Shown: one piece after another, positions 28,113 to 38,733 of the stretch
Position numbering within the stretch: position 1 is the first letter of the stretch
How the letters are laid out: each line of letters starts with the position of its first letter
Assembly: GCA_021773115.1 (NCBI GenBank)
Contig: JAJFKS010000028.1
Location: 124,001 to 188,000 of the forward strand
Direction of reading: 5' to 3'
DNA from: Woeseiaceae bacterium
Lineage (GTDB): Bacteria; Pseudomonadota; Gammaproteobacteria; Steroidobacterales; Woeseiaceae
DNA length: 64,000 nt
Translations under genes and position numbers: made by a program
The notes under the pieces: generated by a model
Told to the model about the DNA's origin: nothing
The model's database searches: none
Seen by the model: the letters and a program-made list of their open reading frames with translations, nothing else

Positions 28113-28723
28113 CAGTATTTCGCCGTGATGATCGGAAGGTCGTGCAAGTAATCGTCGACGCGGTGCGGCGCACTAAACAGTGCAACGAATTTTCCGTCCG
28201 GATCGATGACCAGTACGGCCGCAGAATGATCGACACCGTAATTCGCGTCCTCGATGTTCACTTTTTCGAAATAAATGCCAAGCCCCGACGTCAGCTGACG
28301 GAGCTGCTCGAGCTCGCCGGTTACTCCAATATTGCCGGCGCCGAAGTAGTTGACATATCTGCTCAGGATTTCAGGCGTATCGCGCTCGGGGTCGACGCTG
28401 ACGAGCACGATGCGCGGGACGTTTTCGTCACCGGACTCCACTAGCGCACGCCGGACTTCTGCCAGCGTTTGCAGGGTCGTGGGGCAAATATCGGGGCAAT
28501 GCGTGAAACCGAAAAAAACCAGGTCCCATTGGCCGCGAAAAGCATTCGCGTTGAAATCTTCACCGTGCTGATCAATGAGTGAAAAGTCAGGAAGCTCGCC
28601 TGCCCCTGGAAGAACCGTGGCGGATCGAACCTCGGCAGGCGTGCCGGATTTCATGGCGAGAAATAGGCCGGCAGCGAGTGCGCTACCGAGCAACAGTGCT
28701 ATTAGAAATTGTTTGAGGTGCAT
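28112..28723 (-). CDS. SCO1/SenC family cytochrome oxidase assembly protein
   Basis: 203 residues with one N-terminal membrane anchor (about 4-24) and a periplasmic thioredoxin-like domain. Copper ligands: Cys76 and Cys80 in THCPDICP and His166 in YGVDHSAAV. It metallates or reduces the CuA centre of cytochrome c oxidase. The start at 28723 puts the anchor at the N-terminus; the frame back to 28804 adds a stretch with no family counterpart. Head of the minus-strand operon, divergent from prmB. Confidence 0.93.
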   Translation of the reverse strand: MHLKQFLIALLLGSALAAGLFLAMKSGTPAEVRSATVLPGAGELPDFSLIDQHGEDFNANAFRGQWDLVFFGFTHCPDICPTTLQTLAEVRRALVESGDENVPRIVLVSVDPERDTPEILSRYVNYFGAGNIGVTGELEQLRQLTSGLGIYFEKVNIEDANYGVDHSAAVLVIDPDGKFVALFSAPHRVDDYLHDLPIITAKY

Positions 28724-28802
28724 TTGACTTGTATTTGATGATGGCTGGGCCGGCAATTCTACAGGCAGTTGGCCTCTTAGCGTGATAGATTCGCCGTCGC
28801 CC

Positions 28803-29672
28803 ATGAATGTCGAAGAACTTATACGCTCGATCGCCGTCGAATTTGACGAGGCTGAGCTCGCCTATGGCCATGGTACAGACAATGCGCTGGACGAGGCTGC
28901 ATGGCTGGTATTTGCAACACTCAATCTCTCTCACGACGCGGCGCCAGGTGTTTATGCCGACGCCGTGAGTGAAGACCAGGAGCGAGCCGTCCTTTCCATA
29001 GCTAAAACGAGAATTCGCGACCGCGTTCCGCTTGCCTACTTATTAAGGCAGGCGTTTTTCGCCGGCCTGGAATTTTATGTCGATGAGCGCGTGCTGGTTC
29101 CGCGTAGCCCCTTTGCCGAGCTGATACAGCAGCAGTTTGTGCCATGGCTGGACCCGGCCACGGTCGAAACGGCCCTGGACCTCGGAACCGGCAGCGGCTG
29201 CATTGCCATCGCCATTGCGCATGCATTCCCCGGCGCGACGGTCGATGCCGTCGATATTTCTCGCGATGCGCTGGACGTCACCGCAATCAATATAGAAAAG
29301 CACGGTCTGGAGCGTCGTGTGCGAGCCGTGCATTCGGATTTCTTCGATGCGCTTGACGGCCGTCGCTACGATCTGATCGTGAGCAACCCGCCTTACGTGG
29401 ACCGTGAAGACATGGAATCCATGCCGGACGAGTTTCGTCGCGAGCCCGAGCTGGGCCTCGCGGCAGGTGACGATGGCCTTCAGTCCGTGCATAAAATTTT
29501 ACGAGATGCCTCGCGATTCCTGACAGACAATGGAATACTCGTCTGCGAGGTCGGCAACAGCCAGCCGGCGCTTGAGGCAGCGTACCCGCAGCTTGCATTC
29601 GTTTGGCTCGAATTTGCAGCAGGCGGATCGGGTGTTTTTCTGCTCACGCAGCATGATTTGGAAGGTCTATAG
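28803..29672 (+). CDS. prmB: Ribosomal protein L3 N5-glutamine methyltransferase
   Basis: SAM-dependent methyltransferase acting on a glutamine of ribosomal protein L3. 289 residues. SAM motif [16 protein letters not shown], and the glutamine-binding NPPYVD motif are intact. The longer N-terminal domain and position before aroC match PrmB rather than PrmC. An in-frame GTG lies at 28782, but the ATG at 28803 fits the family. aroC follows after 2 bp. Confidence 0.93.
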   Translation: MNVEELIRSIAVEFDEAELAYGHGTDNALDEAAWLVFATLNLSHDAAPGVYADAVSEDQERAVLSIAKTRIRDRVPLAYLLRQAFFAGLEFYVDERVLVPRSPFAELIQQQFVPWLDPATVETALDLGTGSGCIAIAIAHAFPGATVDAVDISRDALDVTAINIEKHGLERRVRAVHSDFFDALDGRRYDLIVSNPPYVDREDMESMPDEFRREPELGLAAGDDGLQSVHKILRDASRFLTDNGILVCEVGNSQPALEAAYPQLAFVWLEFAAGGSGVFLLTQHDLEGL

Positions 29673-29674
29673 CA

Positions 29675-30760
29675 GTGTCTGGAAACACATTCGGTCGAAT
29701 TTTTACGGTCACCACCTTTGGTGAAAGTCACGGCATTGCGCTCGGCTGCATCGTGGACGGCTGCCCACCGGGAATGGCGTTGGCCGAGGCAGACATTCAG
29801 GGCGATCTTGATCGTCGTCGGCCCGGGCGGAACCGCCATACGACGCAACGCAATGAAGCTGACCAGGTCAGGATCCTGTCCGGTGTCTTTGAAGGCAAGA
29901 CGACTGGCACGCCAATTGGTCTGCTGGTGGAAAACACCGATCAGCGATCAAAAGACTACGGCGACATTAAAGATAAGTTCCGTCCCGGTCACGCCGACTA
30001 CACCTACCAGCAAAAATACGGCATCCGCGATTACCGGGGCGGCGGACGATCCTCTGCTCGCGAAACCACGATGCGGGTTGCCGCTGGTGCGATCGCAAAG
30101 AAGTACTTGAAAGAGCGACTCGGTATCGAGGTTCGTGGCTACCTGTCGCAGCTGGGTCCGATCGAATTGGGCGCGACGGATTTCGACGCAATTGACGACA
30201 ATGCATTTTTCTGCGCTGACCCGTCGCGAATTGCGGAACTCGACGCATTTATGGACGAGTTGCGCGAGCAGGGCGACTCTATCGGCGCCAAGATCAGTGT
30301 GCTGGCAACAAATGTTCCCCCGGGCCTCGGTGAGCCGGTATTTGACAAGCTTGAAGCGGATATTGCACACGGCCTGATGAGCATCAATGCCGTCAAAGGG
30401 GTTGAGCTGGGTGCCGGCTTCCGCGCCATTACGCAACGCGGCAGCGAACATCGCGATGAAATGTCAGTTGAGGGCTTCAGCAAGAACGATGCAGGCGGTA
30501 CCTTGGGCGGCATTTCGTCCGGCCAGGATATTCTCGCCAGCCTGGCGCTGAAACCGACATCCAGCGTTGCAGTCAAGGGTAAAACAATCGACAAGAGCGG
30601 CACGAATACAGAAATTGTGACGAAGGGTCGACATGACCCCTGCGTCGGGCTTCGGGCGACACCCATAGCTGAAGCGATGGTCGCGCTGGTCATCGTGGAT
30701 CACTACCTCAGAAACCGGGCGCAGAACGCCGATGTGTGTTCAGAGACACCGCAAATATAG
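29675..30760 (+). CDS. aroC: Chorismate synthase
   Basis: FMN-dependent last step of the shikimate pathway. 361 residues starting from a GTG codon at 29675 ([19 protein letters not shown]). Family signatures: [23 protein letters not shown] and DKSGTNTE-type C-terminal region. No alternative upstream start is available in the 2-bp gap, so translation is probably coupled to prmB. Followed by asd after 2 bp. Confidence 0.96.
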   Translation: MSGNTFGRIFTVTTFGESHGIALGCIVDGCPPGMALAEADIQGDLDRRRPGRNRHTTQRNEADQVRILSGVFEGKTTGTPIGLLVENTDQRSKDYGDIKDKFRPGHADYTYQQKYGIRDYRGGGRSSARETTMRVAAGAIAKKYLKERLGIEVRGYLSQLGPIELGATDFDAIDDNAFFCADPSRIAELDAFMDELREQGDSIGAKISVLATNVPPGLGEPVFDKLEADIAHGLMSINAVKGVELGAGFRAITQRGSEHRDEMSVEGFSKNDAGGTLGGISSGQDILASLALKPTSSVAVKGKTIDKSGTNTEIVTKGRHDPCVGLRATPIAEAMVALVIVDHYLRNRAQNADVCSETPQI

Positions 30761-30762
30761 GA

Positions 30763-31785
30763 ATGTCAGATCGAATGGATATTGCAGTTGTTGGCGCCAC
30801 CGGCGTCGTTGGCGAAGCATTGCTGGAAATTCTTAGCCAGCGAAAATTTCCAGCAGGCAAAGTGCATGCGCTCGCGAGTGAGCGATCGGTTGGCAAGAAG
30901 TTGAACTACGGCAATCGCGAAGTCACTGTTGCCGACCTCGCCAAGTTTGATTTTTCGACAGTCGCAATCGGCTTGTTTTCTGCCGGGGCATCAGTGTCGG
31001 CTGAATACGCACCCAAAGCGGCAGCGGCTGGCTGCGTCGTAATCGACAACACCTCGCAATTTCGCTACGACGACGAAATTCCGCTGGTCGTACCGGAGGT
31101 CAATCCCGATGCGATCGCCGATTACCGGAATCGAGGCATTATCGCCAATCCCAATTGTTCGACGATCCAGATGCTGGTCGCGTTGAAGCCGATTTATGAT
31201 GCCGTCGGTATTGAGCGCATCAATGTTTGTACCTATCAGGCGGTTTCGGGCGCGGGTCGAAGTGCTGTCGAAGAGCTGGTCCGGCAAACGGCGTGCCTGC
31301 TCAACGGAAGACCGCTGGAACTCAAAGGCGCGGCCAAACAGATCGCGTTCAATGCATTGCCCCATATCGATGTGTTCCAGGATAATCGCTACACCAGGGA
31401 AGAAATGAAAATGGTATGGGAGACGCGGAAAATACTGGGCGACGAGACAATCCTCGTGAACCCAACCGCCGTTCGCATTCCGGTTTTTTACGGTCATTCC
31501 GAGGCGATCCACCTGGAAACACGGGACAAGATCAGCGCTGCCGTCGCCTCGGAATTGTTAAGCAAGGCACCCGGCGTGCAGGTGCTCGACGGCGTTGAAA
31601 CCGGTCAATATCCGACTGCGGTGACAGAAAGCTCGGGTCACGACCCGGTTTTTGTCGGTCGAATACGTGAGGATATTTCTCATGAACGCGGTTTGGACCT
31701 GTGGGTGGTGGCCGACAACATACGTAAGGGCGCCGCTCTAAATAGTGTCCAAATTGCTGAAATATTGGCAAAAAACTATCTTTAA
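30763..31785 (+). CDS. asd: Aspartate-semialdehyde dehydrogenase
   Basis: NADPH-dependent reduction of aspartyl phosphate; branch to lysine/DAP, methionine and threonine. 340 residues. NADP motif VVGATGVVGEALL, catalytic Cys in NPNCSTIQM, and GAGRSAVEEL are seen. The start may be 30763 or 30775; 30763 has a close AGG after the aroC stop. asd precedes fimV as in Pseudomonas. Confidence 0.94.
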   Translation: MSDRMDIAVVGATGVVGEALLEILSQRKFPAGKVHALASERSVGKKLNYGNREVTVADLAKFDFSTVAIGLFSAGASVSAEYAPKAAAAGCVVIDNTSQFRYDDEIPLVVPEVNPDAIADYRNRGIIANPNCSTIQMLVALKPIYDAVGIERINVCTYQAVSGAGRSAVEELVRQTACLLNGRPLELKGAAKQIAFNALPHIDVFQDNRYTREEMKMVWETRKILGDETILVNPTAVRIPVFYGHSEAIHLETRDKISAAVASELLSKAPGVQVLDGVETGQYPTAVTESSGHDPVFVGRIREDISHERGLDLWVVADNIRKGAALNSVQIAEILAKNYL

Positions 31786-31862
31786 GCTATAGTTCGCAGG
31801 CAATTAACGGCCCCGGACATGACGTCAGAAACGGGGTGTTTTCGGGTTTGGAGAAATACATT

Positions 31863-34800
31863 ATGTCCCGACGATTAACTCGTCTCCCTTTGCTGTTAAT
31901 CCTCCTGCTGTCCAGCGAAGTCTGGGCAGTTGGTCTTGGCGACATCAAACTGGATTCAGCGCTGAATGAGCCGCTCCGGGCAGAGATTAGCCTGCTGTCG
32001 GCAAGCCCCGATGAACTGTCCGATCTGACGGTGGCCCTGGCCTCGTCAGAGACCTTCGCCCGATACGGAATCGATCGTCCTTTTTTCCTGCAAGGCGTTG
32101 AATTTAATGTTGTTAGAGCTGGAACCAGTGGCAGCATCGTGCAAGTTCGCTCACGCGCGCCAATTACCGAGCCGTTCCTGACTTTCCTGGTTGAGGCGAC
32201 CTGGTCCGGTGGCCGGCTGTTACGCGAATACACCGTATTACTGGATCCGCCGACCTACGCGCCGCCCGCGGTACAACAAACACCGGCGGTCACGGCGCCA
32301 GTGCGCAGTACGCCGAGCGACAGTGGTCGAATAGAGCGCGCTCCCGCGCCGACAACGACAAGCCCGGCTCCACAGCAAACGCGACCCGCCACGCGCCCGT
32401 CGCCGGCAAGCTCCGGCACAACAACAGCGTCTGAGCCCAAACCCAAACCCTTACCGCCAGCCGACGATGTTCTCGACGATGCACCGTACGCCAGCAATAA
32501 CGCCAATGAAATCGAGGTGCAGCGCGGTGACACATTGTGGGGCGTTGCCTCGCGCATGCGGCCGGACAGCCGCCTGACCATGAACCAGACAATGCTGGCG
32601 ATTTTCCAGGCCAATCCTGACGCGTTCAACGGCAATATCAATGCGTTGAAAGCCGGGTCACGTTTGCGTGTACCGAGCGCCGACGAAGTGTTCCAGATCA
32701 GCCGCGGCGCGGCACAGAGTGAGGTGCAGCGCCAGCATAGCGCCTGGGGTGACGGTGGTGGCTACGTCGCGCCACAGCAGGCGACGCAGCCGGGCGTGAT
32801 CCTGGTGCCGCCCGATGAAGAGCCCGTCGGCGCGGATTACGATGACAGCTCGGCTTACGAGCCGGTGTCGCGTGAAGAAGAAATTGTCAACCGCATCGAT
32901 GCACTCGAAAACGCGGATGTGCCGAACCAGCAGTCATTGATTGAAATTCGTGATAACGAATTGGCAAACCTGCGACAGGAGCTCGCCACTATTCGTGGCG
33001 ATGTCTACGAGCCGCCGGTTGACGACACCGCTGACGAAGTGAGCGACGAAGTGCTCACCTACGACCCGGACGCCGAGATTGACGATGTTTTCGTTGATGA
33101 GACAGATGAGGTGGGCGCGGACGACACGGCCGAAGATACGACGACTGACACTGACGATGCCGCCGAGGACACGACGGCACCGGCAAATGTGATTCGCTCA
33201 TCGCGATCAAGAGACCAGGGTATCGTCGACCAGGCAATCGAATTCCTGACCGGATTCTGGGGCATCATCATCGGCGCATTGCTGCTGGTTGTGGGCGGCC
33301 TCATCTGGTTCATGCGTCGCGGTGATGGTGACGACGGCGATTCCCGGCCCTGGGAAACGCTCGACGATGACGAGATCTCGGCCGGAGCCATGTCGGCGAC
33401 CGGCGGCCTGTCATCGACAGAGACGATGGAGGCACCGACGCCGGATGAGGCGATCCTCGTGGTCGAACAGGATTCGGGCGTGCACCAAACGCTGGATGAC
33501 ACGGTCGAAGCAACAGCAATCGACGCGGGCGCTGACGATACCTCCAGCTCCTTCGGTTCGCTGGAGGATACCTTCAGCAGCGAAACGGCGGTCAATCTTG
33601 ATCAAACCGACCCGATTGCCGAGGCTGATTTCCACATGGCCTACGGCCTGTACGACCAGGCGGCTGACCTGATCAATGGAGCGCTTGAGTCCGATCCGTC
33701 GGACAAGTCATTGATGTCGAAGCTCTGCGAAATCTACTTCGTCTGGGGTAATCGTGATGCCTTTGTCGATGCCGCCAGTCAACTGAAAGCGTCGCTTGGT
33801 GATGTGGACAGTGCGGATTGGGACAAGATCGTCATCATGGGCCAGCAAATCGCGCCCGATCACGAAATGTTTGCCGGCGCTGGCGTTCTCGGCGCGACCA
33901 AAGCGGTCGACTTGTCATTTGACGAAGGTGGCGAAGCCGCCGGTGCTCTGGACATGGACTTTGGGGCTGACGACGGCAGTGATGCGTCTGACGTCATTGA
34001 TCTGGGCGGCAGCGACGGCGACGACCCGCTCGACTTCGGATTCGGCGAGACCGACGATGCCGAGATCGATTTCGACGTGACGGCCGAATCACCAACATTG
34101 GAATCATCGATGAGCGAGGCGACGGTCGAGATGCCGTCACCAACCATCGAATCACCGACTATTGAAGACCAGTTCGAGGGTTTCGAAAGCGGTACAGCCG
34201 AGTTGCCGGCGGTGGACGAAGACCTGCATGAGGTGATTGCGAGTCGCGGGCTGGATTCCGATGCGACCGCCGAAATCAACCTTGACGACCTGGATCTGGG
34301 TGGCAGTGAATTTGACGACCTCGACATCACCGGAACCAGCGAGTCGCTTTCGGACACGGGCATCAACGAGGCTTTAGTCGATCTGTCCGACCTCGAGGAC
34401 TCCGGTATGCATCTCGCGCCGGACGAAACCGGCCAGAATCCGGCGGTGTCGGCGGAACACGAAGCAACCGATTTCGAAATCGACGAGAATCTGCTCGACG
34501 CCACCGGCCGCACTCAGGTTCTGAGCGAAGACATGATCGTCGATACCGCCACCGGCATGGTCAGCGACCTTGACGACTCGGACGCGACGCAGATGACGGG
34601 GAATCTGGCGGATAATGCGGAGACATTGCTGGCGTCCCTTGACGATGACGATGACTTCGATTTTGCGAAAACCGAAGCATTGCCACCGGAAGCGTTTGCC
34701 GGAGATTCTGACCTTGAGGCCACCGCCGAAACGAAAACTATCGCCGCAACGGACGTCGATCTCGACCTTGATAATCTGACGGCTGCACTGCAGGTCAGCG

Positions 34801-35099
34801 AAATTGGCGACACGATTGAGCAAGCTCGCGATGATGCGACCGTGGAGCAACCGCGACCGTCAATCGCCGACGAGACGGCGGAAGTTCCGACCATGAACCT
34901 GGCGCCGGAGGACATGAGCAGTGACCTTCACGAAGCCCGGACGATGACGGAAGTTGGCACCAAACTTGATCTTGCTCGCGCTTATGTCGATATGGGTGAT
35001 CCGGCAGGTGCTCGAAGCATCCTTGAAGAAGTGCTCGACGAGGGCGATGAGGGGCAGAAACAGCAGGCTCAGCAATTGCTGGATTCGCTGCCCAGCTAA
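31863..35099 (+). CDS. fimV: FimV: polar hub / type IV pilus assembly protein
   Basis: 1078 residues. Signal peptide (about 1-23), FimV N-terminal domain (GLGDIKLDSALNEPLRAE onward), Pro/Thr-rich linker, LysM domain (about 215-272), coiled stretch, membrane helix at about 463-482 (GIIIGALLLVVGGLIWFM), then a very acidic cytoplasmic half made of Asp/Glu-rich, weakly repeated segments, and a C-terminal TPR-type FimV motif (KLDLARAYVDMGDPAGARS). FimV recruits polar proteins and supports pilus and chemosensory functions. The start at 31863 follows a GGAG and fits the signal peptide; 31836 is less likely. Located between asd and truA as in Pseudomonas. Confidence 0.94.
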   Translation: MSRRLTRLPLLLILLLSSEVWAVGLGDIKLDSALNEPLRAEISLLSASPDELSDLTVALASSETFARYGIDRPFFLQGVEFNVVRAGTSGSIVQVRSRAPITEPFLTFLVEATWSGGRLLREYTVLLDPPTYAPPAVQQTPAVTAPVRSTPSDSGRIERAPAPTTTSPAPQQTRPATRPSPASSGTTTASEPKPKPLPPADDVLDDAPYASNNANEIEVQRGDTLWGVASRMRPDSRLTMNQTMLAIFQANPDAFNGNINALKAGSRLRVPSADEVFQISRGAAQSEVQRQHSAWGDGGGYVAPQQATQPGVILVPPDEEPVGADYDDSSAYEPVSREEEIVNRIDALENADVPNQQSLIEIRDNELANLRQELATIRGDVYEPPVDDTADEVSDEVLTYDPDAEIDDVFVDETDEVGADDTAEDTTTDTDDAAEDTTAPANVIRSSRSRDQGIVDQAIEFLTGFWGIIIGALLLVVGGLIWFMRRGDGDDGDSRPWETLDDDEISAGAMSATGGLSSTETMEAPTPDEAILVVEQDSGVHQTLDDTVEATAIDAGADDTSSSFGSLEDTFSSETAVNLDQTDPIAEADFHMAYGLYDQAADLINGALESDPSDKSLMSKLCEIYFVWGNRDAFVDAASQLKASLGDVDSADWDKIVIMGQQIAPDHEMFAGAGVLGATKAVDLSFDEGGEAAGALDMDFGADDGSDASDVIDLGGSDGDDPLDFGFGETDDAEIDFDVTAESPTLESSMSEATVEMPSPTIESPTIEDQFEGFESGTAELPAVDEDLHEVIASRGLDSDATAEINLDDLDLGGSEFDDLDITGTSESLSDTGINEALVDLSDLEDSGMHLAPDETGQNPAVSAEHEATDFEIDENLLDATGRTQVLSEDMIVDTATGMVSDLDDSDATQMTGNLADNAETLLASLDDDDDFDFAKTEALPPEAFAGDSDLEATAETKTIAATDVDLDLDNLTAALQVSEIGDTIEQARDDATVEQPRPSIADETAEVPTMNLAPEDMSSDLHEARTMTEVGTKLDLARAYVDMGDPAGARSILEEVLDEGDEGQKQQAQQLLDSLPS

Positions 35100-35119
35100 A
35101 CTGAAAATCGGATCCGCAC

Positions 35120-35890
35120 ATGCGCATCGCGCTCGGTATTGAGTACGACGGCACCGCGTACAACGGTTGGCAACGTCAAAAAACCGGGCTCGGCGTGCAG
35201 CAACGTGTCGAAGAGGCCTTACTGCTTGTCGCCAATCATGCTGTTGAAGTCACCTGCGCCGGGCGCACGGATACTGGTGTGCATGCAACCGGGCAGGTGG
35301 TTCATTTCGATACCTCGAGCACACGCGATAGTCGCGGCTGGCTGCTCGGGACCAACAGCAACCTGCCGGACGATATCAGCGTCATCTGGGCACAGCAGGT
35401 TGCCGATGATTTTCACGCACGTTTCTCGGCAACCGGCCGCAATTACCGTTACCGCATTCTGAATAGACTCGAGCGATCGGCTGTCCACCGGCAATGGGCG
35501 TGGTGGGTGTATCAGCCACTCGACACCGAGTGCATGCACGAGGCTGCCCAGCTGCTGCTTGGAGAGCATGATTTTTCGGCGTTTCGTGCGGCTGGCTGCC
35601 GCGCCAATACTGCGGATCGAAACATCACCCACATCGCCGTCACACGCGAACGGGACTGGGTAACGCTGACGATCTCCGCGAATGCTTTTCTGCAGCACAT
35701 GGTTCGCAACATCATGGGCACGCTCGCTGCCATCGGACTGGGCGAGCAAAGCGTGGAATGGCTCGCAGAGGTTTTGGCAAGCCGCGATCGAAAACAGGCG
35801 GGCATCGCCGCACCGCCACACGGCCTTACATTGGTGTCAGTTGACTATCCTGACGAATTCGGTCTGCCTGGCCTGCCGGATGCCCACTAG
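35120..35890 (+). CDS. truA: tRNA pseudouridine(38-40) synthase TruA
   Basis: Forms pseudouridine at positions 38-40 of the anticodon stem-loop. 256 residues. The catalytic Asp is in [14 protein letters not shown]; the [12 protein letters not shown] opening and [13 protein letters not shown] are typical. In many relatives trpF follows, but here accD comes next after 32 bp. Confidence 0.96.
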   Translation: MRIALGIEYDGTAYNGWQRQKTGLGVQQRVEEALLLVANHAVEVTCAGRTDTGVHATGQVVHFDTSSTRDSRGWLLGTNSNLPDDISVIWAQQVADDFHARFSATGRNYRYRILNRLERSAVHRQWAWWVYQPLDTECMHEAAQLLLGEHDFSAFRAAGCRANTADRNITHIAVTRERDWVTLTISANAFLQHMVRNIMGTLAAIGLGEQSVEWLAEVLASRDRKQAGIAAPPHGLTLVSVDYPDEFGLPGLPDAH

Positions 35891-35922
35891 CTGTACCCAA
35901 ACTATACGGATATCATGTCGCT

Positions 35923-36795
35923 ATGAGCTGGTTCGAAAAATTAATGCCATCACGCATTAGCACGGAAAGCCGCACGAAGTCGGTGCCCGAAGGTGTCTGG
36001 ATCAAATGCGCGCGTTGCGATGCACAACTGTATCGCAATGAGCTGGAACGAAATCTTCAGGTCTGCCCGAAATGCAATCACCACATGCGGATCGGCGCAC
36101 GCAAGCGCATCAAATTTTTCCTCGACCCTGAGTCGCAAACTGAGCTGTCGGCCAATCTTGAACCCGAAGATCCGCTGAAATTTAAAGACAGCAAGCGATA
36201 TCGTGATCGCCTGGTTGCGGCGCAAAAGAAAACCGGTGAGAAAGACGCGCTGGTCAGTGTTGCCGGAAACTTGCATGGATTACCGGTCGTTGTTTGTGCC
36301 TTCGAGTTCGCTTTCATGGGTGGCTCAATGGGCTCGGTCGTCGGGGAGCGATTTGCGCGTGCGGCGAATTACGCGGCTGAGAACAAATTTCCTCTGATCT
36401 GTTTTTCGGCCAGTGGCGGTGCTCGCATGCAGGAAGCACTGTTTTCATTGCTGCAGATGGCGAAGACAGCCGCAGCTTTAGCCAATCTGGGGAGCAAGGG
36501 CGCTCCTTACATATCCGTGTTGACGGACCCGACGACGGGTGGGGTGTCCGCGAGTCTCGCGATGCTGGGCGACGTTAATATAGCCGAACCGGATGCGCTA
36601 ATCGGTTTTGCCGGCCCGCGCGTTATTGAACAAACAGTCCGCGAACGACTACCGGAGGGTTTTCAGCGCAGCGAATTCTTGCTCGATCATGGCGCAATCG
36701 ACATGATTGTTGACCGTCGAAAAATGCGCAGTGAAATCGCCGATTTGCTGGCGAAGTTCAAGGGCCTCCCGAGCCCGGTCGCAGCGCAGCAGTAA
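35923..36795 (+). CDS. accD: Acetyl-CoA carboxylase carboxyltransferase subunit beta
   Basis: 290 residues. Zinc finger with two Cys pairs (KCARCDAQ and VCPKCNHH) in the first 60 residues, then the crotonase-like carboxyltransferase domain ([22 protein letters not shown]). Pairs with AccA to make malonyl-CoA. A short 5-bp gap leads to folC. Confidence 0.96.
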   Translation: MSWFEKLMPSRISTESRTKSVPEGVWIKCARCDAQLYRNELERNLQVCPKCNHHMRIGARKRIKFFLDPESQTELSANLEPEDPLKFKDSKRYRDRLVAAQKKTGEKDALVSVAGNLHGLPVVVCAFEFAFMGGSMGSVVGERFARAANYAAENKFPLICFSASGGARMQEALFSLLQMAKTAAALANLGSKGAPYISVLTDPTTGGVSASLAMLGDVNIAEPDALIGFAGPRVIEQTVRERLPEGFQRSEFLLDHGAIDMIVDRRKMRSEIADLLAKFKGLPSPVAAQQ

Positions 36796-36800
36796 ACCCG

Positions 36801-38069
36801 GTGCTGCCTGCTGGAGCATCGTTGGCTGACTGGCTGTCGTGGCTGGAAACTTTGTCGCCGACGGAAATCAACCTGGGCCTCGAACGTGTGCAGCAGGTTC
36901 TCGACCGTCTCGATCTGCCTGTCCCAACCGATCTGTTGCTCATTGCGGGCACCAATGGCAAAGGTTCCAGTGTCTTGATCGCTGATTCGTTGCTGCGGGC
37001 ATGCGGAAAAAAAGTTGGCTCCTACACGTCGCCGCACATCAGCCACTACAATGAGCGCATTGTCGTGAACGGTCGCGCGGCAAAGGATGCGGAAATCATT
37101 GCCGCGTTCGAAGTGGTCGATGTGGCACGCGGCGACATTGTGCTGACCTATTTCGAGTTTGGCACGCTCGCCGCAGCAATCATCTTCGCCGCGGCCGATC
37201 TGGACGTCTGGGTACTCGAAATTGGACTCGGCGGCCGCCTGGATGCCTGCAACGCCTTTGACCCGAGTGCCTCACTGATCACCAATGTGACGCTGGACCA
37301 TTGCGACTGGCTTGGACATGACGTCGAAACGATTGCTGTCGAGAAAGCGGGCGTCATGCGGCGCGGCAGGTCGACGGTTTTCGGCAGCGAGCAGATGCCA
37401 GCGTCAATAGACAGCGCGGCGAAGCGAAGCGGTGCAGTGCTGTTGCGAGCGGGCCGTGACTATCGGATTGTGCCGCGTGCGGATGGCCGATGGTCATTTC
37501 TCAGTGAGCACGGTGATTACAATTCGTTGTTGCGACCGGGATTGCTGGGCGACTTCCAGATCGGGAATGTCGCGGCGGTGCTAATGCTGCTCCAGTCGGC
37601 CGGGCTCGCGCATGAAATCGATGCTGACCTGCTCAACCGGGTGCTGCCGGGGCTGAAACTTGCGGGGCGCATGCAGACGCGAATGGCTTTTGGCCGACAG
37701 TGGCTCATCGATGTTGCTCATAATCCGGCGGCAGCCGAAATGTTGGCGGCAACACTATCGGCCGAAGACTTCAAAGGACGGACAATCGCGATTGTCGGTT
37801 TGCTGAGGGATAAGGACGTAGCCGGTGTGATCAGCCCGTTGCTGCCGCATGTCGATCGGTGGGTGGCCATTGAGGCGCGGAGTGCGCGAGCGATCGCCGC
37901 TAACGAGCTGGCACGGCAAGTCGCAAACCTGGGCGACCGGGCCTGCCTGGTTGCCGGCTCGGCCCGGGAAGCGATCGAATTTGCACGGCGCGATGCGTCA
38001 GAAAATGACAGAATACTGGTTACGGGTTCATTTTTTACCGTGGCCCCGATTACTGATTGCCTGGTCTGA
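36801..38069 (+). CDS. folC: Dihydrofolate synthase / folylpolyglutamate synthase
   Basis: Adds glutamate to dihydropteroate and tetrahydrofolates. 422 residues, Mur-ligase fold; P-loop IAGTNGKGSS and central LGGRLDACNAF are present, C-terminal domain from about residue 290. The start codon is GTG at 36801, since no ATG is nearby and the GTG lies 5 bp after accD. Confidence 0.94.
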   Translation: MLPAGASLADWLSWLETLSPTEINLGLERVQQVLDRLDLPVPTDLLLIAGTNGKGSSVLIADSLLRACGKKVGSYTSPHISHYNERIVVNGRAAKDAEIIAAFEVVDVARGDIVLTYFEFGTLAAAIIFAAADLDVWVLEIGLGGRLDACNAFDPSASLITNVTLDHCDWLGHDVETIAVEKAGVMRRGRSTVFGSEQMPASIDSAAKRSGAVLLRAGRDYRIVPRADGRWSFLSEHGDYNSLLRPGLLGDFQIGNVAAVLMLLQSAGLAHEIDADLLNRVLPGLKLAGRMQTRMAFGRQWLIDVAHNPAAAEMLAATLSAEDFKGRTIAIVGLLRDKDVAGVISPLLPHVDRWVAIEARSARAIAANELARQVANLGDRACLVAGSAREAIEFARRDASENDRILVTGSFFTVAPITDCLV

Positions 38070-38085
38070 GTAGGCGAAACCCAAC

Positions 38086-38676
38086 ATGATGGAAAAAGCT
38101 TTGAAAGAACGCATTATAGGTGCTGTAGTCCTGGTCACGTTTGTCGTGCTGATTGTTCCGATTTTCCTGGACGGACCACCAACGGAAGGCGAGACAATCT
38201 CCGAACGGGTATTGCTGCCGGGCCAGGAGGACCAGAACACGAAAACGGTCGTGCTGGACCGCGAACGAACAGAGCCGATTCCGGTCGCGAACAGTTCGTC
38301 GGCCGGCGAAGAAAAAGAATCCGTCGCGCCGTCGCCAGTGGTGGAGGAACTGGTCGTCGAGCAGGCGCCGAAGCCTGCACAAACACTGCCACAGCAAGCA
38401 CCGCAAACCACGACTGACAAGCCGCAGCCTGCCGCTTCGACAACGGGCATGTGGGCGGTACAATTGGGCAGTTTTTCCAATAAGGAAAACGCCGAAAAAC
38501 TGGCGGCAAGCCTCCGAAAGCAAGGCTATGCCGCATTTCTGAGCCAGCTGCAAAACGGCGACAGTCAGTTGCACCGAGTGCGCATAGGTCCGCAGAAAGA
38601 TCGTGAGGCGGCCGAGGAAATGGCGGCCCGGCTTGCGAAGGTTGGTCACAAAGGACAAGTGCTACCGCATCCATGA
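38086..38676 (+). CDS. dedD: SPOR-domain membrane protein (DedD-like)
   Basis: 196 residues: short cytoplasmic N-terminus, one membrane helix (about 9-27, IIGAVVLVTFVVLIVPIFL), a Pro/Gln-rich periplasmic linker, and a C-terminal SPOR domain (WAVQLGSFSNKENAEKLA...). SPOR domains bind denuded septal peptidoglycan; DedD takes part in cell division. Position between folC and cvpA is as in E. coli and Pseudomonas. Confidence 0.92.
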   Translation: MMEKALKERIIGAVVLVTFVVLIVPIFLDGPPTEGETISERVLLPGQEDQNTKTVVLDRERTEPIPVANSSSAGEEKESVAPSPVVEELVVEQAPKPAQTLPQQAPQTTTDKPQPAASTTGMWAVQLGSFSNKENAEKLAASLRKQGYAAFLSQLQNGDSQLHRVRIGPQKDREAAEEMAARLAKVGHKGQVLPHP

Positions 38677-38733
38677 TGATCTGCTAGAATTCGTTTCCAT
38701 TCTTGCCCGTGCCAAACTGAGACAACATTTTCG

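Noticed and set aside
31811-31836. Terminator between asd and fimV (CCCCG ... CGGGG then TGTTTT)
   Set aside because: Only a 5-bp stem with a 16-nt loop and a broken T-run; too weak to call.
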